Source of the DNA: an uncultured Collinsella sp.
Lineage (GTDB): Bacteria > Actinomycetota > Coriobacteriia > Coriobacteriales > Coriobacteriaceae
Direction of reading: 5' to 3'
Length of the DNA: 5,292 nucleotides
Assembly (NCBI GenBank): GCA_900757615.1
Contig: CAAEON010000004.1
Location: 1 to 5,292 of the forward strand
Shown here: piece by piece, positions 1 through 5,292 of the stretch
Layout: each line of letters starts with the position of its first letter
Numbering within the stretch: position 1 is the stretch's first letter
Notes under the pieces: model-generated
Told to the model about the DNA's origin: nothing
Databases searched by the model: none
What the model saw: only the letters and a program-made list of their open reading frames with translations
Program-made: the position numbers and the translations under genes

Positions 1-77
1 AGCCGAGCCGAGCCGAGCCGAGCCGAGCCGAGCCGAGCCGAGCCGAGCCGAGCCGAGCCGAGCCGAGCCGAGCCGAG
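1..77. repeat. Pentanucleotide tandem repeat (AGCCG)n, 15 full units
   Basis: Fifteen perfect AGCCG units plus a trailing AG run from the first base of the window to position 77 with no interruption. On the minus strand the unit reads CGGCT and lies inside a coding region beginning at codon 11. The tract touches the window edge, so its true length is unknown. The absence of any point change across the visible units suggests recent expansion or active slippage. It could also be shortened or lengthened by assembly, since short reads cannot resolve such a tract. Confidence 0.97.
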
Positions 78-105
78 AAAAAGTCACTGCATTTCCATTT
101 GCCAT
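1..105 (-). CDS. 5' end of a probable phase-variable gene with RLGSA pentapeptide repeats (partial)
   Basis: This is an open frame of 35 codons read leftward from ATG (105-103) and cut by the window edge. It starts MANGNAVTFS and continues as five perfect RLGSA units encoded by the CGGCT tract. The start is well supported: an AAGGAGGA ribosome binding site ends 7 bases before the ATG, which is a near-ideal sequence and distance. The tract has no stop in any frame. Because five is not a multiple of three, each frame reads the same five codons in rotation, so gain or loss of one unit leaves the tract open but shifts everything after it. That is the logic of pentamer-repeat phase-variable genes such as neisserial opa. 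The visible peptide has one Arg per five residues and does not look like a signal peptide. The body of the protein is outside the window, so no function is assigned. It lies downstream of murB on the same strand, separated by a terminator. Confidence 0.7.
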   Translation of the reverse strand, partial: MANGNAVTFSRLGSARLGSARLGSARLGSARLGSA

Positions 106-112
106 AGTCAAG

Positions 113-120
113 TCCTCCTT
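113..120 (-). promoter_or_regulatory. Strong Shine-Dalgarno site of the repeat-bearing gene
   Basis: On the minus strand this reads AAGGAGGA, complementary to the 3' end of 16S rRNA. Seven bases separate it from ATG 105-103. It fixes the start of the RLGSA-repeat frame and is the main evidence that the tract is translated leftward. TACAAT (130-125) and TAAAAT (154-149) upstream resemble -10 boxes, but neither has a convincing -35 partner. Confidence 0.85.
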
Positions 121-127
121 CCATATT

Positions 128-185
128 GTAATTCTCCACGTACGATTGATTTTACCAGCCAATTCAATCATAAGTGGAGGATTAC
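128..185. repeat. AT-rich imperfect inverted repeat in the leader of the repeat-bearing gene
   Basis: The arms 128-152 and 161-185 (25 bases each, 8-base spacer) match at 21 positions by Watson-Crick pairing. One T-G pair (133/180) and mismatches at 140/173, 143/170 and 150/163 account for the rest. The outer block GTAAT-CTCCAC and the inner block GATTGA are conserved in both arms. It lies between the murB terminator and the ribosome binding site of the leftward gene, overlapping any promoter that gene could have. It could be an operator, a leader hairpin or a small mobile palindrome. The sequence alone does not decide. Confidence 0.7.
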
Positions 186-186
186 A

Positions 187-232
187 AAAGCCGAAAGGGA
201 GAGGACTTTCTTACGAAGCCTCTCCCTTTCGG
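187..232 (-). terminator. Rho-independent terminator of murB
   Basis: A perfect 14-bp stem is formed by 191-204 and 219-232 (CCGAAAGGGAGAGG and its complement), with a 14-base loop. In the murB direction the stem is followed by CTTTTG, a short U-tract, and it begins 11 bases after the murB stop codon. The U-tract is modest, so some read-through into the leftward repeat-bearing gene is possible. On the opposite strand the hairpin is followed by a T-containing but broken tract. Confidence 0.75.
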
Positions 233-243
233 GGCCTTCTTTG

Positions 244-1206
244 TTAGAGGAATTCGCCGACTCGGTGGACTTCTGGTTCTAGGTCTACTCCGAATTGGTC
301 TTTGACGGTTGCTTGGATGTGGCGGATGAGTTCGTCGACGTTGGCGGCGGTGGCGTGATCGGCGTTGACGATGAAGCCACAGTGCTTTTCACTCACCTGC
401 GCACCGCCAACGGCATGGCCGCGCAGGCCGGCGTCCATGATGAGCTTGCCGGCAAAATAGCCCTCGGGGCGCTTGAAGGTGGAGCCGGCGCTTGGCATGT
501 CGAGCGGCTGCTTGTCCTCGCGGCGTTGGCGGTAGTCATCCATGTCGGCCTTGATCATCGCGGCGTTGCCCGGGGCGAGATTGAAAGTGGCCGAGAGCAC
601 GATAAAGCCGTCGTCGGCAATGCGGCTCTTGCGATAGCCCAGGTTGAGCTCATCGACATCGAACTCAATGATATTGCCGCTGCCGCGGGTACCGTCGTCG
701 AGCTGGCGAGCAGGTTTGTAGACGCGCACGGACTCCAAAACATCGGCCATGCAGGCGCCGTAGGCACCGGCGTTCATGTAGCAGGCGCCGCCGACCGAGC
801 CGGGGATGCCCGAGATGGGCTCCATGCCGGTAAGACCAGCCTCGGCTGCCGCTGCCGCTACGTCCGAGAGCAGCGCGCCGGCTGCTGCCGTAACATGCGT
901 GCCGTCGACGGTGATGTTAGAGAGGCCTTCGCCCAGCGCCACGACGACGCCGCGGATGCCCTTGTCGCCGACGAGCAGGTCGGAGCCGTTGCCCACGATG
1001 GTGAGTGGCAGATCGCAGCGGTAGCAGGTATCGAGCGTGGCAACGAGTCCCTGCTCGGTGTCGGGCGTGACAAAGACGTCGGCCGGGCCGCCGATCTTAA
1101 ACGTGGTGTGCTCGCGCATGGGCTCGCTCATGAGCACGTTGTCCTCGCCGGCAACGCCAGCGAGCGCGCAGAGCAGGTCCTCGTTAAAAAAGTCATTCTC
1201 GTGCAT
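244..1206 (-). CDS. murB: UDP-N-acetylenolpyruvoylglucosamine reductase MurB
   Basis: This cytoplasmic FAD enzyme reduces UDP-GlcNAc-enolpyruvate with NADPH to UDP-N-acetylmuramic acid, the second committed step of peptidoglycan precursor synthesis. The 320-residue product is a little longer than most short-form (type II) MurB proteins. FAD-domain motifs are visible: TTFKIGGPAD (34-43), GNGSDLLVGD (72-81, with Asp where Asn is usual in the GGGSNLL motif) and GIPGSVGGACYMNAGAYG (133-150). YRKS (191-194) precedes the C-terminal domain. The catalytic serine is Ser242 in AGSTFKRP, and the terminal catalytic Glu is probably Glu312 in LEPEVHRVG. ATG 1206-1204 is chosen because AAGGCGG lies about 9 bases upstream and family homology starts soon after. 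An upstream TTG (1296-1294) would put a palindromic element inside the protein. The gene is divergent from the LacI-type gene and ends at the hairpin at 187-232. Confidence 0.96.
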   Translation of the reverse strand: MHENDFFNEDLLCALAGVAGEDNVLMSEPMREHTTFKIGGPADVFVTPDTEQGLVATLDTCYRCDLPLTIVGNGSDLLVGDKGIRGVVVALGEGLSNITVDGTHVTAAAGALLSDVAAAAAEAGLTGMEPISGIPGSVGGACYMNAGAYGACMADVLESVRVYKPARQLDDGTRGSGNIIEFDVDELNLGYRKSRIADDGFIVLSATFNLAPGNAAMIKADMDDYRQRREDKQPLDMPSAGSTFKRPEGYFAGKLIMDAGLRGHAVGGAQVSEKHCGFIVNADHATAANVDELIRHIQATVKDQFGVDLEPEVHRVGEFL

Positions 1207-1249
1207 ACGTATATCCGCCTTATGGTGGTCGTTTTCATCAATCGAATGC

Positions 1250-1280
1250 AATATACCCCACCCGGATGGATTTGGTGCAA
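1250..1280 (-). promoter_or_regulatory. Possible murB promoter
   Basis: On the minus strand, TATATT (1255-1250) lies about 44 bases upstream of the murB ATG and is a fair -10 box. TTGCAC (1280-1275) could be a -35 box, but the 19-base spacing is long. If real, the -35 box lies inside the left arm of the 66-bp inverted repeat. This is inferred from motif matching only. Confidence 0.3.
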
Positions 1281-1337
1281 AGCAACCCGACCCCAATGCA
1301 TCACATGGTGCAAAGGGGTCGGGTTGCTTTGCACCAA
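1272..1337. repeat. 66-bp element with perfect 23-bp inverted repeats
   Basis: The arms 1272-1294 and 1315-1337 are exact reverse complements, separated by 20 bases. The spacer contains a further copy of GGTGCAAAG (1307-1315) that also occurs in the left arm (1274-1282). The segment CTTTGCACC (1327-1335) can therefore pair with either, giving a long hairpin or a short nested one with an 11-base loop. It sits between two divergent gene starts, where a terminator is not expected. No transposase or obvious target duplication is visible. A dispersed palindromic element (REP or MITE-like) or a binding site are both possible. Confidence 0.9.
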
Positions 1338-1405
1338 TCGCGGCGATAAAACAGCCGTCTACCGGATTGGTAAAGTGTTTATCATCGAGGTAGAGGGACG
1401 GTCGC

Positions 1406-1411
1406 TATACT
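1406..1411 (+). promoter_or_regulatory. Possible -10 box of the LacI-family gene
   Basis: TATACT lies 35 bases upstream of the ATG at 1447, at a suitable distance for a -10 element. I see no good -35 hexamer 16-18 bases upstream, so the assignment is weak. The same hexamer appears upstream of xfp. Confidence 0.3.
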
Positions 1412-1446
1412 TTCAAGAGATTGCGCGAATACTCGGAAGGAGCGAG

Positions 1447-2475
1447 ATGGGCAACAAAGTTACTCTCAAGCAGATTGCCCAGGAGGTGGGGCTTTCCCCC
1501 TCGTCGGTCTCGCTTGTTCTCAACAACCGGCCTTGTCGCATCTCGGAAGAAAACCGCAAGCGCATCAAAGAGGTCGCGGCGCGCAACCACTATGTTCCCA
1601 ACCAGATCGCGCGCAGCCTGGTCATGCGCGAGTCGCGCACGCTGGGCCTTATCGTTCCCAACATCGAGAGCCGATTTTTTGCCTCGCTCGCTGGCAGTCT
1701 GGAAAAGCGCTGCCGCGAGGACGGCTACGCGCTCTTTATTACCAGCTCGGGTGGAAGCGCCGAGGACGATCTAGAGCTCCTGCGCCAGCTGGTGACGCGC
1801 GGCGTCGACGGTGTGTTCTTGGTCGTGGGCGACGAATTCTCGGACGACCGCGCTTTGCGCGAAGAAGTCAGCCATCTGCCCATTCCGGCGGTAATGGTTG
1901 ACCGTGCCATTGAGGGACTCGAGTGCGACAAGGTGATGTTCGACCACGAGATGGGCGGCTATATGGCCACCCGCTATCTGATCGAGCAGGGCCACCGTCG
2001 TATTGCCTGCTTGGTTAATGCGCGGCGTTCCAATACGGGTCGTAAGCGTCTTGCCGGCTACGAGCGTGCGCTGCGCGAGGTGGGGCTGCCCATCGATGCG
2101 CGCTTGGAGTTCGAGAGTGAGTATTACATTCCGAGTGCCTATGAAGCCTCGGAGGCGGTGCTTGCAACTGACGCCACAGCTGTGTTCGCAAGCTCGGACA
2201 ACATTGCGCTGGGCCTGCTCAAGCGCCTGCACGAGATGGGGAAGAGCATTCCGGGTGACATTTCAGTCGTGAGCTACGACAACTCGGCGGCCGACGTTCT
2301 CTTTGAGCCGGCGTTGACCGCGATCGAGCAGGACCCCGGCGTGCTCGCCGAGCATGCTTTTGGCTGCATGTCCAAGCGTCTTGCCGGCAGGGGCGGCAGG
2401 CGTGCCGAAGAGGTCGTTCTGGAGCCGGCGCTTATCGTTAAGGACAGCGTGCTCGAGCTTACTAAACACAACTAA
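1447..2475 (+). CDS. LacI/GalR-family transcriptional regulator
   Basis: This 342-residue protein has the length and two-part build of the family. Residues 5-27 form the N-terminal helix-turn-helix (VTLKQIAQEVGLSPSSVSLVLNN), followed by the hinge helix around NQIARSLV (52-59). A periplasmic-binding-protein-like effector domain starts at TLGLIVPNI (65-73). Family landmarks in the effector domain include Arg199 in GRKRLAGY (aligned by eye with the inducer-contacting Arg197 of E. coli LacI), SSDNIALG (249-256), IPGDISVVSYDN (268-279) and EPALTAIEQD. The ATG is preceded by AAGGAG (1437-1442). The frame stays open far upstream, through sequence antisense to murB, but that part is not LacI-like. 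Such proteins usually repress sugar-use genes and respond to a sugar or sugar phosphate; the ligand cannot be read here. Its position 204 bp upstream of xfp in the same orientation, with CpG-centred palindromes between, suggests xfp as a target. No clear terminator follows, so read-through into xfp is possible. Confidence 0.93.
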   Translation: MGNKVTLKQIAQEVGLSPSSVSLVLNNRPCRISEENRKRIKEVAARNHYVPNQIARSLVMRESRTLGLIVPNIESRFFASLAGSLEKRCREDGYALFITSSGGSAEDDLELLRQLVTRGVDGVFLVVGDEFSDDRALREEVSHLPIPAVMVDRAIEGLECDKVMFDHEMGGYMATRYLIEQGHRRIACLVNARRSNTGRKRLAGYERALREVGLPIDARLEFESEYYIPSAYEASEAVLATDATAVFASSDNIALGLLKRLHEMGKSIPGDISVVSYDNSAADVLFEPALTAIEQDPGVLAEHAFGCMSKRLAGRGGRRAEEVVLEPALIVKDSVLELTKHN

Positions 2476-2480
2476 ACACG
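2461..2480 (+). repeat. 10-bp tandem duplication across the lacI-type stop codon
   Basis: ACTAAACACA is followed directly by ACTAAACACG, a 9/10 match. The second copy supplies the TAA stop (2473-2475), so the last residues of the regulator are set by this duplication. This is a short repeat and may be incidental. Confidence 0.6.
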
Positions 2481-2578
2481 TTTATCAATTCATGCAGATT
2501 GAATGTGGAGTACCTGTGACAGACAATGCCGCAGGTGAATGTCTGCTTTGGCCTGTCCATAGGGCAAATCAGGATGGT

Positions 2579-2588
2579 AAAACGTTTT
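2579..2588. promoter_or_regulatory. Candidate LacI-family operator O1 upstream of xfp
   Basis: AAAACGTTTT is a perfect 10-bp palindrome centred on CpG, the usual symmetry of LacI/GalR-family operators. It is flanked by ATGGT on the left and ACCAT on the right (2574-2596), though the outer parts are not spaced symmetrically. It lies upstream of the -10-like box at 2616, around the expected -35 region. Binding by the adjacent regulator is inference. Confidence 0.5.
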
Positions 2589-2598
2589 TTCACCATGA

Positions 2599-2610
2599 TA
2601 AAACGTTTTA
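2599..2610. promoter_or_regulatory. Candidate LacI-family operator O2 in the xfp promoter
   Basis: TAAAACGTTTTA is a perfect 12-bp palindrome centred on CpG. Its centre is 21 bp from that of the palindrome at 2579-2588, about two helical turns, so two bound dimers would face the same side of the DNA. It ends 5 bases before the TATACT box, where a bound protein would block RNA polymerase. This fits repression of xfp by the LacI-type protein encoded just upstream. Confidence 0.55.
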
Positions 2611-2615
2611 GCAAA

Positions 2616-2621
2616 TATACT
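2616..2621 (+). promoter_or_regulatory. Probable -10 box of xfp
   Basis: TATACT matches the TATAAT consensus at five of six bases and would place a start of transcription near 2628, giving a leader of about 50 bases. No good -35 is seen at 16-18 bases. The corresponding position is taken by sequence between the two palindromes, which may mean the promoter is weak or activator-assisted. Confidence 0.4.
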
Positions 2622-2679
2622 AGTCCCAACGAATGGTTGCCGTATCGGAGGGCGACCGCGCAGCGAAGGGACATAAACA

Positions 2680-5208
2680 ATGGCTAAAACACTGGGTACG
2701 CCGTGGCAAAAACTGGGACATGAGGTTCCCGCTTCCGAGCTCGAGGGCGTCGACCTGTATTGGCGCGCATCGAACTATCTGTCCGTCGGCCAGATCTACC
2801 TTCGCTCTAACCCGCTGATGCGCACTGACTTTGTCGACGAGAAGACCGGCGAGACGCGCGACTTTGGCCGTCCGGACGTTAAGCACCGTCTGGTGGGTCA
2901 CTGGGGCACCACACCCGGCATCAACTTCCTGTTCGGCCACGTCAACCGCCTTATTGCCGACCACAACCAGAATGCCATCTTCTTGATGGGCCCGGGCCAC
3001 GGTGGCCCCGCCGGCACCGCCCAGTCGCTGCTCGATGGCACCTACCGCGAGATCCGCCCCGACATCACCAATGACGAGGCCGGCCTGCAGAAATTCTTCC
3101 GCCAGTTCTCTTATCCCGGCGGCATCCCGAGCCACTTTGCGCCCGAGACGCCCGGCTCCATCCATGAGGGCGGCGAGCTCGGCTACACGCTCAGCCACGC
3201 CTACGGTGCCGTCATGGACAATCCGAGCCTGCTTGCCGTGGCCGTGGTGGGCGACGGCGAGTCCGAGACCGGTCCGCTCGCGACTTCTTGGCAGTCCAAC
3301 AAGCTTGTGAATCCGGCAACCGACGGTATCGTCCTGCCGATCCTGCACCTCAACGGCTACAAGATCGCCAACCCCACCATCCTCGCCCGCGTGTCCGACG
3401 AAGAGCTCACCAAGTTCTTTGAGGGTATGGGCTATAAGCCGCACTTCTTTGTCGCCGGCTTTGACGACGAGAGCCACGCAAGCATCCATGAGCGCTTTGC
3501 CGCCCTGTTTGAGCAGGTCTTTGACGAGATTTGCGACATCAAGGAAACCGCGCAGGCCCAGGCCGCCGCAGGCGAGACCGTGGCCCGCCCGGCCTACCCC
3601 ATGATTGTGTTCCGTACGCCCAAGGGTTGGACCTGCCCCAAGCAGATCGACGGCAAGAAGACCGAGGATTCCTGGCGCGCCCATCAGGTGCCGCTGGCAA
3701 GTGCCAAGGACACCCACGAGCACTTCCGCGTGCTGCGCGAGTGGCTGCGCTCCTACAAGCCCGAGGAGCTCTTTACGCCCGAGGGCCAGGTGCGCCCCGA
3801 GGTGACGGCCTTTATGCCGACTGGCGAGCTGCGTATCGGCGCCAATCCCAACGCGAACGGCGGCAAGGTGCGCCGCGAGCTCGAGCTTCCCGATATTCAC
3901 GCCCACGAGATCCCCGTCGCCGAGAAAGGTCACGGCTGGGGCTCCACCGAGGCCGCTCGCGTCTTTGGTGAGTACACTGCCGACGTTCTGGCCAAGAACA
4001 TGGACGATTTCCGCATCTTTGGTCCCGACGAGACCGCGTCTAACCGCCTGCAGGCCGCCTACAAGGTGACCAAGAAGCAGTGGGATGCCGGCTTCTATGA
4101 GGACGATGCCAACGACGAGCTGCTCGCCGGCTCCGGTAAGGTTGTCGAGCAGCTGTCCGAGCACCAGTGCGAGGGCTTCCTCGAGGCCTACGTGCTCACC
4201 GGACGCTCCGGCGTGTGGAGCTCCTACGAGAGCTTTGTGCACGTGGTCGATTCCATGGTCAACCAGCACTGCAAGTGGCTCGAGGCCACCAAGCGCGAGA
4301 TTCCGTGGCGTGCCCCCATCAGCGGCCTCAACATTTTGCTGTCGAGCCATGTTTGGCGTCAGGACCACAACGGCTTCTCGCACCAGGACCCCGGCTTTAT
4401 CGACCTGCTGCTCAACAAGGCCAACGACACGCATATCGTGAATGCTTACTATCCGGCCGACGCCAACATGGCCCTCGCTGTGGCCGAGCGCGTCTACCAG
4501 TCCACCGACTGCGTCAACGCCATTTTCTGCGGCAAGCAGCCCGCCCCGACTTTCCAAACGGTCGACGAGGCCTGTGCCGAGCTCGCCGAGGGTGTCGCGG
4601 CTTGGGAGTGGGCATCGACTGCCGACTCGCTCGCCGAGGCTGACGTCGTAGTTGCCGCGTGCGGTGACGTGCCGACGCTCGAGGCCCTGGCTGCAACCGA
4701 CATGCTGCGCGAGCTAGGCATTAAGGTGTGGTTCGTTAACGTGGTCGATCTGCTCAAGATTCAGAACGTCTGCGAGAACGACCAGGCCATCAGCGATGAG
4801 CGCTGGGCTGAGCTGTTCGGCTGCGGTGAGAAGCCCGTGCTCTTCGCATTCCACGCCTATGCCGGCACGATTCGCCGCCTGATCTGGAACCGCCCCGGCC
4901 ACGACGCCTTCCGCGTCCACGGCTACGAGGAGAAGGGCTCCACGACCACGCCGTTCGACATGCTGCGTCTGAACAACATGGACCGCTGGGCCCTGGCCGC
5001 CGACGTGCTGCGCATGGTCGACGCCGACAAGTTTGCAGAGCAGATTGACGAGTGGGAGGCATTCCGCACCGAGGCCTTTGAGTTCGCGTGCAACGAGGGC
5101 TTCGATCACCCGGCCTTTACCGACTGGGTCTGGCCCGACGCCGCTGCCGCAACGGCAGCCGACGGCGCACTCTCCGCAACCCAAATGACCGCAGGCGACA
5201 ACGAATAG
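2680..5208 (+). CDS. xfp: Xylulose-5-phosphate/fructose-6-phosphate phosphoketolase
   Basis: This thiamine-diphosphate enzyme splits xylulose 5-phosphate (and, in the bifidobacterial type, fructose 6-phosphate) with phosphate. The products are acetyl phosphate and glyceraldehyde 3-phosphate or erythrose 4-phosphate. It is the key reaction of the phosphoketolase shunt and acts in the cytoplasm. At 842 residues it is slightly longer than the roughly 825 of bifidobacterial Xfp as I recall it. Signatures seen: GHWGTTPG (73-80), GPGHGGPAG (104-112), HEGGELGY (162-169) and the ThDP motif beginning GDGE (191-194). Relative to B. longum numbering the offset is +10 and later +15. On that basis the known active-site residues are all present: His74, His107, His152, His335, Glu494, His563 and His568. 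Differences from my memory of the B. longum protein are an extra stretch of about 11 residues (DEKTGETRDFG, 53-63) and about 5 around 293-302. The C-terminus TAGDNE matches. GAAGGGA (2665-2671) lies 8 bases before the ATG. Dual substrate use is inferred from similarity. Confidence 0.97.
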   Translation: MAKTLGTPWQKLGHEVPASELEGVDLYWRASNYLSVGQIYLRSNPLMRTDFVDEKTGETRDFGRPDVKHRLVGHWGTTPGINFLFGHVNRLIADHNQNAIFLMGPGHGGPAGTAQSLLDGTYREIRPDITNDEAGLQKFFRQFSYPGGIPSHFAPETPGSIHEGGELGYTLSHAYGAVMDNPSLLAVAVVGDGESETGPLATSWQSNKLVNPATDGIVLPILHLNGYKIANPTILARVSDEELTKFFEGMGYKPHFFVAGFDDESHASIHERFAALFEQVFDEICDIKETAQAQAAAGETVARPAYPMIVFRTPKGWTCPKQIDGKKTEDSWRAHQVPLASAKDTHEHFRVLREWLRSYKPEELFTPEGQVRPEVTAFMPTGELRIGANPNANGGKVRRELELPDIHAHEIPVAEKGHGWGSTEAARVFGEYTADVLAKNMDDFRIFGPDETASNRLQAAYKVTKKQWDAGFYEDDANDELLAGSGKVVEQLSEHQCEGFLEAYVLTGRSGVWSSYESFVHVVDSMVNQHCKWLEATKREIPWRAPISGLNILLSSHVWRQDHNGFSHQDPGFIDLLLNKANDTHIVNAYYPADANMALAVAERVYQSTDCVNAIFCGKQPAPTFQTVDEACAELAEGVAAWEWASTADSLAEADVVVAACGDVPTLEALAATDMLRELGIKVWFVNVVDLLKIQNVCENDQAISDERWAELFGCGEKPVLFAFHAYAGTIRRLIWNRPGHDAFRVHGYEEKGSTTTPFDMLRLNNMDRWALAADVLRMVDADKFAEQIDEWEAFRTEAFEFACNEGFDHPAFTDWVWPDAAAATAADGALSATQMTAGDNE

Positions 5209-5233
5209 CATCCGGGACGGTCTCGCGCTGGGG

Positions 5234-5247
5234 CCGCCTCCGGGCGG
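5234..5247 (+). other. Small GC-rich hairpin after xfp
   Basis: CCGCC (5234-5238) and GGCGG (5243-5247) form a 5-bp stem with a TCCG loop, just ahead of the larger terminal hairpin. It may be a minor part of the 3' end structure of the xfp transcript. It has no U-tract of its own. Confidence 0.3.
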
Positions 5248-5251
5248 GTGC

Positions 5252-5292
5252 CTTCCTCTGAGAAGTGGGCTTCGCGAACTTCTCAGAGGAAG
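5252..5292 (+). terminator. Probable xfp terminator hairpin (cut at window edge)
   Basis: The arms 5252-5266 and 5278-5292 are perfect 15-bp reverse complements (CTTCCTCTGAGAAGT) with an 11-base loop, starting 43 bases after the xfp stop. The position and strength suit an intrinsic terminator. Any U-tract would begin at the next base, outside the window, so this cannot be confirmed here. Confidence 0.65.

Noticed and set aside
1..77. CRISPR array
   Set aside because: The unit is five bases with no spacers. It is a simple tandem repeat.
1..279. A plus-strand frame through the tandem repeat encoding (SRAEP)n, open to a TAG at 280
   Set aside because: It has no start within the window and would read through the murB terminator hairpin and into the murB 3' end. 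The minus-strand reading has a strong ribosome binding site and start.
1207..1296. A 30-residue N-terminal extension of MurB from a TTG at 1296
   Set aside because: It would start inside the 66-bp palindrome and adds no MurB homology. ATG 1206 has AAGGCGG at a good distance.
1371..1381. TAAAGTGTTTA as an autoregulatory operator of the LacI-type gene
   Set aside because: It has odd symmetry and lacks the central CpG of the two palindromes upstream of xfp. The resemblance is superficial.
295..1446. A long upstream extension of the LacI-type frame, antisense to murB
   Set aside because: The frame is open because of GC-rich codon structure opposite murB. The extension has no LacI-like sequence, while the ATG at 1447 has a ribosome binding site and is followed at once by the helix-turn-helix.
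2512..2560. Terminator for the LacI-type gene
   Set aside because: Only 5-6 bp stems (for example CAGACA with TGTCTG) with no following U-tract are present.
2623..2672. Leader hairpin hiding the xfp ribosome binding site (GTCCC with GGGAC)
   Set aside because: The pairing is only five bases across about 40 bases of loop and does not extend, so chance is likely.
2620..4557. A 645-codon open frame on the minus strand opposite xfp
   Set aside because: This is a shadow of the strongly biased codon use of xfp. The peptide resembles no protein I recognise and the plus-strand product is unmistakable.

Overview
The window looks like chromosomal DNA from a GC-rich actinobacterium. My best guess is a gut Coriobacteriia such as Collinsella. 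This rests on base composition, a MurB and a LacI with GC-rich codon use, and a xylulose-5-phosphate/fructose-6-phosphate phosphoketolase very close to the bifidobacterial type. The taxonomy is inference and needs a database search.

Layout, left to right. (1) At the left edge is the 5' end of a minus-strand gene cut by the window. It has a near-perfect ribosome binding site, an ATG at 105-103, ten ordinary codons, and then an uninterrupted AGCCG/CGGCT pentanucleotide repeat (15 full units) that runs off the edge. The repeat encodes RLGSA five times. A pentamer tract just inside a start codon is the classic layout of a phase-variable (slipped-strand) gene. (2) At 128-232 are an AT-rich imperfect palindrome and a strong hairpin terminator that closes the next gene. 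(3) murB (minus strand, 1206-244) is complete and encodes UDP-N-acetylenolpyruvoylglucosamine reductase of peptidoglycan synthesis. (4) A 240-bp divergent intergenic region carries a 66-bp element with perfect 23-bp inverted arms. (5) A LacI-family regulator (plus, 1447-2475) follows. (6) A 204-bp promoter region holds two CpG-centred palindromes, with centres 21 bp apart, next to a -10-like box. (7) xfp (plus, 2680-5208) is complete, with all the recognised catalytic residues. (8) A hairpin terminator lies at the right edge.

How the genes relate: the LacI regulator and xfp are co-oriented neighbours, and the intervening palindromes have the shape LacI-family proteins bind. The simplest model is a local sugar-responsive repressor controlling the phosphoketolase shunt. 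murB is a housekeeping gene transcribed away from them. The partial gene at the left edge is the least explained element and the best candidate for something undescribed. Its function cannot be read from the 35 codons available.
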